Source of the DNA: Cinclus cinclus
Taxonomy: Eukaryota > Chordata > Aves > Passeriformes > Cinclidae
Length of the DNA stretch: 64,000 nt
Assembly: GCF_963662255.1 (NCBI RefSeq)
Contig: NC_085060.1
Coordinates: forward strand, 13,921,925-13,985,924
Direction: 5' to 3'
Shown: positions 58,781 to 64,000 of the stretch, one piece after another
Numbering within the stretch: the stretch's first letter is position 1
Layout: each line of letters opens with the position of its first letter
Made by a program: the position numbers and the translations under genes
Notes under the pieces: generated by a model
Told to the model about the DNA's origin: nothing
The model's input: the letters and a program-made list of their open reading frames with translations, nothing else
Databases searched by the model: none

Positions 58781-59807
58781 CTGTGTTAGTGGGATGCAGC
58801 ATCCCTGCTCCACAGTGCAGCATCCTTGCTGGAATGCGGGCTCCTCCCTGTCACTGGCCATGCGGTCCATGTGGCAGGATGAGGACAGGACAGCTCTACC
58901 AGCAGCAGCCCCCCGGGGTATTCCCACCTTTTCCTCCTGAGCCTGTTCGTTCCCTGGGCCGTGCTTCCAAGGCAGCTGGGATGCCGAGGAAGGGGAACAT
59001 GTGGAGGCAGAGCTCTGGGAAGGGATCCGGGAGGGCTGGGGGAGGAATTCCTCCCTGCAACGGATGAGGGTTTTAGATCCAGATCATCACGGGAGCTCCG
59101 ACATCCACGGCTCCGGCTGCGGTTTGGAGCGGGGCCCTGAGGAGCTGCAGCATTAACACCCACAGCCCCTTCCCGCTTGGAATGCCTGCCCATCCGCACG
59201 GCTCCCTGCAAGGAGGCACCAGGGCCTTCCCAGCTGCAGGGAGCTGCCCTGGATAAACACCCGACAGCTGGAGCAGAGAGAAATGGAGCTGCTTCTCCAA
59301 CTGCCAGCACGAGCCAATCCATCACGCTGGTCCTGGCACCTCTCCTCGGAAGGGAATCAAAGGGCTCCTTAGTGAGAAGGGATGGAATGACAGGTAGAAA
59401 GGCCAGAGGATAAATCCTGCTGCCTACTGGGACTGTTAAATATTAGGAGAGATTAGTGTCTGACAGGGGAGAGTAGGGCAGCAGCTCTGCTAAACAGCCA
59501 GAGAAATGCGTGGAATTCCAGCTCCTTTGTCAGTGGCAACTGCACAACACTTGGGGTGGAATAAAAGGAAGAAGAAAAAATACCTTTCACTGATTTAGAT
59601 TAAGGAAGGAGCCTGGGCAGGATCCTGGACCTCACCCAGCCCTTCCCGGAGCAGCACAGGAAAGGGGGAGATGGGAGGGGATGCTGGGAGAGGATTTGGA
59701 GTCAGAGCATCCGTTCCCAAACCTGCTCCTGCACACCCCCTGCCTCAGGCACTGCCCCTCCTCAGGGCACCTGGCTGGGAGAGTGTGACAAAGAGAGAAG
59801 GGCAGGG
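58781..59807. other. Unique sequence, no gene seen
   Basis: GC-rich at first, then an AT-leaning part near 59430-59600. No recognised repeat or exon. Confidence 0.5.
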
Positions 59808-59952
59808 ATGGAGTCACCATGGAAGTGTTCAAACGCTTGTGGATGTCACAGCTGGGAACATGGATCGGCGCGGGCCTTGGCAGTGTTGTGGCAGCAGTTG
59901 GACTTGATAGGTCCAGAGGGTTTTTCCAGTCTAAATCATTATTCCATTATTT
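59808..59952 (+). mobile_element. CR1 LINE 3' fragment, other subfamily, sense
   Basis: GGGATGGAGTCACCATGGAAG, GTGTTCAAACGCTTGTGGATG, CCTTGGCAGTGTTGTGGC, GTTGGACTTGATAGG, GGTTTTTCCAGTCTAAATCATT and a tail of ATTATTCCATTATTTTCC. The GGCAGTGTT and GTTGGACTTGAT words match CR1 subfamilies distinct from group 1 and close to, but not the same as, group 2 here. Confidence 0.88.
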
Positions 59953-60419
59953 TCCTTTCCCCATCTGGGCAGCAGAGCTGGGTGTCGGGAGGGGTGTGCT
60001 GGAGGAGGAGGGCCTGGCTGGGATCAGCAGGTCAATCCAGCTCAGGCAGATTATCCCAAATGATAGTTCCCATTTCCTTGCTAAGGCATCCTAAAGCACT
60101 TTGCTCTGCCCAGCAAAAGCTGTGATGGGGCTTAAAATATTAAAAAATTGGCCAATTTTCATAGTTTCCATGTCTGGCATGTCAGGGCTTATTAACCAGG
60201 AGAAAAGCCTCTGTGTCAGGGACAGGAGAGTGGGAGTGCTGCGCTGCCCATGGATCTGTGGCCAGGCAGGGATGAGCTCCATGGGGAGCAGAGGGACTCC
60301 CCACCCTACACAAGTGCAGAGTCCTAGGCTGAGGCAGGACACAGTCAAGAGGGGCCAGACTGTCAAATCCAGCCCCATCCTAAACTGAAATTCTGAAATT
60401 TGTCAGCCTCCCATCTTGA
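59953..60419. other. Unique sequence, no gene seen
   Basis: Ordinary sequence without a recognised element. Confidence 0.5.
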
Positions 60420-60560
60420 ACCAGTTAAGTTTCCTCCCTCAATTACCCTGCTGGAAAGTTATTCTATATATTCCCTCATCTGATGATTGGGAGAAACCTC
60501 CTTCAGTTTTCAACTGACATTTATTCTCGACAGGTTTCTACCAATTCATGCTTGTGCCAA
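60420..60560 (-). mobile_element. Possible ancient CR1/L3 fragment, antisense
   Basis: Word order (CTCAATTACCCTGCTGG, AAGTTATTCTATATATTCCC, CCTCCTTCAGTTTTCAACTG, ACCAATTCATGCTTGTGCC) resembles the complement of old amniote CR1/L3 sequence upstream of the tail. Identity is low, and I rely on overall pattern. Confidence 0.3.
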
Positions 60561-60734
60561 CAGTGTCCTTCCAGAGTTCCTTGCATTCCTGGGTGTTTCC
60601 TCTTCCATGTCTTTCCGGGCAGCAATCAGAACCATCTCAGCCTCTGATTTCTCTCCAGACTACAAAAGCACAACTTTTCCAGGACCACTCATTCTGTCTG
60701 TGCCTGCTAAACCACATTTGCTCCTCTATCTGGG

Positions 60735-60777
60735 AAAAAAAAAAAAAACAAAAAAAAAAAAAACCAAAAACAAAAAA
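60735..60777. repeat. A-rich tract
   Basis: Runs of 14 and 14 A separated by one C, then (A5)C(A6). Poly-A retroposition is rare in birds because CR1 does not use poly-A, so this more likely grew by slippage. Confidence 0.95.
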
Positions 60778-61061
60778 CCCAAACAACTCCACAGAGGACT
60801 CGTGTTAGCTTCAGGAAATTTCATCTCAGCTCTTTATTTGCAATAAAAAAATCTCAAGTCTCTTTGCTTAAATACTCTTTTCTATCCAGAAATCCATGAT
60901 ATCCACTGTCCTTTCCATGAGTACCCAATGCAGGATGGGAGCAAAGTAGAAGGCAGAGTCTGGATCCAGTAAGATCACAGGGCTGAGCTGGAATTTAGCC
61001 CATCCACCCTGGAGTAATCAGGATCACCAGAAGGAAAACTCTCTTGGAAATGAACCCCTCT
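60778..61061. other. Unique sequence, no gene seen
   Basis: Nothing recognised. Confidence 0.5.
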
Positions 61062-61352
61062 GCCATGGAGCCAGCCTGGGAGAGCTGGGAATGTTCACCT
61101 GGAGAAGAAGAAGCTCCAGGGAGACCTCAGAGCCCCTTGCAGTGCCTAAAGAGGCTCCAGGAGAGCTGGAGGGGGACTGGGGATGAGGGTCTGGAGCGCC
61201 AGGACAAGAGGGAACAGCTTCCCACTGCCAGAGGACAGGGGTAGGTGGGATACTGGGAAAAAATTCTTCCCTGTGAGGGTGGGCAGGGCCTGGCACAGGG
61301 TGCCCAGAGAAGCCGTGGCTGCCCCTGGATCCCTGGAAGTGTCCAAGGGCAG
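61062..61352 (+). mobile_element. CR1 LINE fragment, group 1, sense, lacking its 3' end
   Basis: Starts well upstream of block A: GAGAGCTGGGAATGTTCACC, GGAGAAGAAGAAGCTCCAGG, GAGACCTCAGAGCCCCTTGC, GAGGCTCCAGGAGAGCTGG, GTGGGATACTGGGAAAAAATTC, CCCTGTGAGGGTGGGCAGGG. A, B and C follow, then the match stops at CAAGGGCAGG (61352). Blocks D to G and the tail are missing, so the 3' part was lost by a later deletion or rearrangement. Confidence 0.95.
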
Positions 61353-61889
61353 GTCAGTGATCTGTCAGGAGCTGCTGGAAGCCACAGGAAGGCTGCAGAA
61401 AGCCCGGCCTCATTCCTGCCCCGTCCCGGCAAGGATGCGCTTTGGGACTGGGATTTCTCGGTGCTTACAAAGCCGTGAGCACGGCCATCCACAAACAAAA
61501 AGCAGCTTTTCCAGGCCCTCCATCCCTGGCTCGGTAGGCTGGGTCCCAGCGAGGGAGCAGGTAAAGCAAACCCTGCCAGCAGCAGCCCCGGCAAGGGCTC
61601 AGCCCCGGGCTGGCAGTGCCCCATTCCCACCTCTGGCATCGCCAGCGTTATCTTTGGATGCAAAACCAGGGGAAAATTGTGTGCTTGAAAGAGGACGGGC
61701 TCTCCTGGGTCAAATTAGTCATTCCTCATTAGAAAAGCCCCGCTGGTTTCTTTGTTTCTCTCGCTCTCCAGTGGACCCGGATAAATACATTTGTAATTCT
61801 CTGAGTCCCGCTGAATAGGAGACTGGCAAGGTGAGAATATTAAAGCTGCAGATTATCAAGTGCTTCCCAGGAGCTGAGATTCCAGCAGA
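61353..61889. other. Unique sequence, no gene seen
   Basis: About 61690-61870 mixes TAAT cores (CAAATTAGTC, CATTTGTAATTCTC, GAATATTAAAGC) with CpGs and might be a small conserved element. Otherwise nothing is recognised. Confidence 0.45.
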
Positions 61890-62090
61890 GGAATGATGGG
61901 GGGGGAATGATGGGAAGGTTGGGGGTGAACTGCAGAGCGGGGAGAAGCTGGGGAAGAGACTGGGGGAGGCAGGGGAAGGAGGAAGAGGAAGATGGAGGGG
62001 AAATGCCAGAGAAGGGAATGCTGGAGAAAACGGAGAGGGGAGAAGGCTCTGGAAGAGAGGAGAGGGGGAGAGCAGGGCTGAGGGCAGGTT
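61890..62090. repeat. G-rich purine tract with G-quadruplex potential
   Basis: About 200 bp with many G runs of three or more on the + strand (an eight-G run near 61898, then GGGGAGAAGCTGGGGAAG, CTGGGGGAGGCAGGGG and others). The composition is strongly strand-asymmetric and clearly unlike the flanks. Confidence 0.8.
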
Positions 62091-62099
62091 TGGCAGCTG

Positions 62100-62460
62100 C
62101 TGAGTGTGCCGCATTTCAATATTTAATGACTCCAAAATACAGCCATTAACATGTCAGAGGCAGAGGGAAATGGCCCGGCTTTTCCCCGAGCCCTGATGGC
62201 TTTGAAGAACAAATGCCATCTAAAAGGGAGGCTTTTAAAGCGTTTTGGCCGGGCCTGCTGCCGGCCCCCTCCCTTCAGGGCAGCGCTTCCCTCCGGGAGC
62301 GCCGGGGAGTTGCATCCATTTGGTTTGGCTGGCATTGTCCATTTTTATTTTCCCCTCAGTCTCAGTTCCCGTTCACAACACAGCCCTGTGAAATCAGGAG
62401 CGTTCTGCTCTTTGCTCCCAACATCCCCCGGCAAACGGATTTGCATCAGGTGCAGACAGT
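62100..62460. other. Possible conserved non-coding element
   Basis: Sharp change from the purine tract to complex sequence: CAATATTTAATGACTCC, CAGCCATTAACATGTC, GCCATCTAAAAGGGAGG, TTTAAAGCGTTTTGGCCGGG, CTGCCGGCC. It combines AT cores with surviving CpGs. Candidate regulatory element by composition. Confidence 0.3.
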
Positions 62461-62645
62461 GACAAACTTGGAGCTGTTATTCCCAATTTCAGCTGCTCCA
62501 TTTCCCTCCTGCCGCTGTGATTTGCCTTGCTGCTCTCTCTGCCTTCTCTCCAGGTGTTCCTTGATCTGTGTCTTCTCATCCTCTTGCCCTGCCCTGGAGA
62601 CACAGAGGGAGAAGCAAAGAAAAAAGGTCAAGGAAAGGACTGAAT

Positions 62646-62780
62646 TGTCCTGGAAGTGTCCAAAGCCAGGTTGGACAGAGCTTGGAGCAACCTAGGATAG
62701 TGGAAGTTGTCCCTGCCTATGGCAGGAGGGCAGAAATGAGATGGGATTTAAGGTCCCTTCCAAGCCAAACCATTCCATGG
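62646..62780 (+). mobile_element. CR1 LINE 3' fragment, group 1, sense, short
   Basis: Retains block C onward: CTGGAAGTGTCCAAAGCC, TTGGACAGAGCTTGG, D as GGAGCAACCTAGGATAGTGG, E as GTCCCTGCCTATGGCAGG, F as TTAAGGTCCCTTCCAAGCC and the first tail unit CCATTCCATGG. Confidence 0.95.
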
Positions 62781-64000
62781 TGCTGGTCCTTGTCTCCACT
62801 GGTACTGGCACCACAGGGAATGTGGATGCAGTGCCATGTGTCAGCTCCAGGCCATCTTTCCATGCAAAATAAATGACAACCTGACAAGTGTAATAAGGAA
62901 GGAGGTGACTGTGCCAACCCTGTGGACAAGGTTCAAATCACTCTTATTTAACTCATTAGGAAGCACCAGCCTGTGAAATTTGTGTGTGGAAGTGGGAATG
63001 AAACAGCTCTGGTTTGGAAGGGGAAGTTGTTGGATCCTACAATGTCCAGGAAATGCTAAGATAGGGACAAGGGCATCAGAAAAGAGCCCCAGTACCCATG
63101 CATGGCACCAGACCCACGTCCTCTAGGTGCTGCTCATCCAGAGCCGTGTCTCTGATGTCCTGTGAGCAGAGTCACCCTGTCCCCAAGGGCTGTTGGCTCC
63201 AACCCCAATGTCCCAGTCCTCAGGCATTCTGCAGGTCCCCAAAATCTGGGATCAGCATCCCCCAGCCAGGACTCACCCAGGGAAGCCCAGCCACGGCAGA
63301 AATCCATGCTCCAGGTGGGAGCAGGGAATGAGCCCCTCTCAGAGGGCAGAGGGAAGTGCTTCCACCTCCCTCTTCCCCACCAATGCATTTGTATCCCCCC
63401 TGTGCTGAGCTGACATTTTCTGATCCAGCTGGAAGCCTCAGAACAACTTCCAAGGGTTGTTCTCACAGCATTCCTGCCCTGCTCAAACACGGCAGTGAAA
63501 GGAGACTTGGGAGAGAAACTTCCTGACTGGAGAGCCCTTCGCATCCTCGTTGACCTCGAGGCTTCCAGAAAGCTGAGGGGTCTCTGAGGGAACCCACCAC
63601 TGGTCCCTGGCAGGCCGCAGACGGATGGATAATGGGATCTTTGCACCTCTGAGAGGATTTCATCACTCAGCCTTAGCCCAAATCCATATTCATCATCTAT
63701 GGATTTCTTTTTAATGGATAAAATGTCTTCTTTTGAAAGAGCAGCTCCACTGCTGATGGCACAAACAGCTGTGCAGGGAAAAAGCGTCAGAGCAAACCCA
63801 GGCAATCTCCCTCTCCGAGCTTCCAGGGAATCTAACAGCTTTTGACTTCCAAAATAACCCTGAACGCAAAGGAATTTCAAAGAGGAGACAGAAAACCTCC
63901 CCCGTCTGCTCAACCACATCAGCCGGGCAGCCTTCCCACGCCTCTTCCCAGCCTTCCTGCCCCTCTTCCACGGGTCAGGCTCAGGCACTTCATCGCCATC
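62781..64000. other. Unique sequence to the window edge, no gene supported
   Basis: A 284-codon minus-strand frame (63134-63988) begins near the window edge and could extend beyond it. Its translation holds a KEDILSIKKKSIDDEYGFGL stretch read from AT-richer DNA (about 63640-63750), but I recognise no family, and other frames are open across it too. Confidence 0.4.

Noticed and set aside
63134..63988. 284-codon minus-strand open frame near the window edge
   Set aside because: No family recognised, no splice or start context, and several other frames are open over the same bases. Could be revisited with sequence beyond 64000.
1..64000. CRISPR arrays, bacterial operons, ribosome binding sites, riboswitches
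   Set aside because: The window is vertebrate DNA; the tandem repeats have no spacer structure, and no prokaryotic gene organisation is present.
1..64000. Endogenous retrovirus or LTR elements
   Set aside because: I looked for retroviral protein signatures in the translations and for paired terminal repeats and saw none; all interspersed repeats I could name are CR1.

Overview
This window looks like non-coding DNA from a bird, most likely a passerine. The main evidence is about 23 fragments of CR1 LINE retrotransposons, the dominant interspersed repeat of birds, nearly all cut short at the 5' side and ending in the typical CR1 3' tail. Base composition is near or a little above 50% GC by eye. 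CpG is depleted except in a few clusters. Simple repeats and minisatellites are common. I saw no tRNA or rRNA gene, no endogenous retrovirus or LTR, no CRISPR array and no bacterial feature. I recognise no protein-coding exon. The long open frames are low in stops because the sequence is GC-rich and repeat-like; none of their translations resembles a family I know.

CR1 landmarks used in the entries, in sense order. Group 1 copies: block A GAGGCCCTGGCACAGG, block B GAAGCTGTGGCTGCC, block C CTGGAAGTGTCCAAGG, block D GGAGCAACCTGGGATAGTGG, block E GTCCCTGCCCATGGCAGG, block F TTAAGGTCCCTTCCAACC, block G AAACCATTC followed by short ATTCTATG-like repeats (the element's 3' end). Group 2 copies instead carry GGGCTGCCCAGGGAGGT, then CCTGGATGTGGCACTCAGTG, then TTGGACTCGAT before the shared 3' tail. 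Names and consensus come from my knowledge of avian repeats; copies were aligned by eye, so edges are good to about 5-20 bases.

Layout. 1-9 kb: unique sequence with a long pyrimidine satellite (1.57-1.81 kb), two CR1 copies, a GGAT microsatellite and a 39-bp minisatellite (7.1-7.3 kb). 9-17 kb: CR1 copies, a splice-acceptor-like site leading into an 82-codon open frame (9.6-9.9 kb), a CpG-rich patch, and AT-rich islands that look like conserved non-coding elements. 17-28 kb: a near-perfect 57-nt hairpin (17.7 kb), several CR1 copies, and 41-bp and 17-bp minisatellites. 28-36 kb: mostly unique sequence with CR1 copies and TAAT-rich islands. 36-43 kb: a CpG-rich domain (36.2-37.3 kb), CR1 copies and a second CpG cluster (42.2-42.7 kb). 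43-53 kb: CR1 copies, a 19-base poly-C tract, and a strong conserved-element candidate at 46.4-46.7 kb. 53-64 kb: a CpG-island-like patch (54.2-54.6 kb), a TCCCA satellite, more CR1 copies including one lacking its 3' end, and a G-rich tract.

No genes can be shown working together. The best reading is an intergenic or intronic stretch that may hold regulatory islands between retrotransposon debris. Deciding that needs a genome alignment and transcript data.
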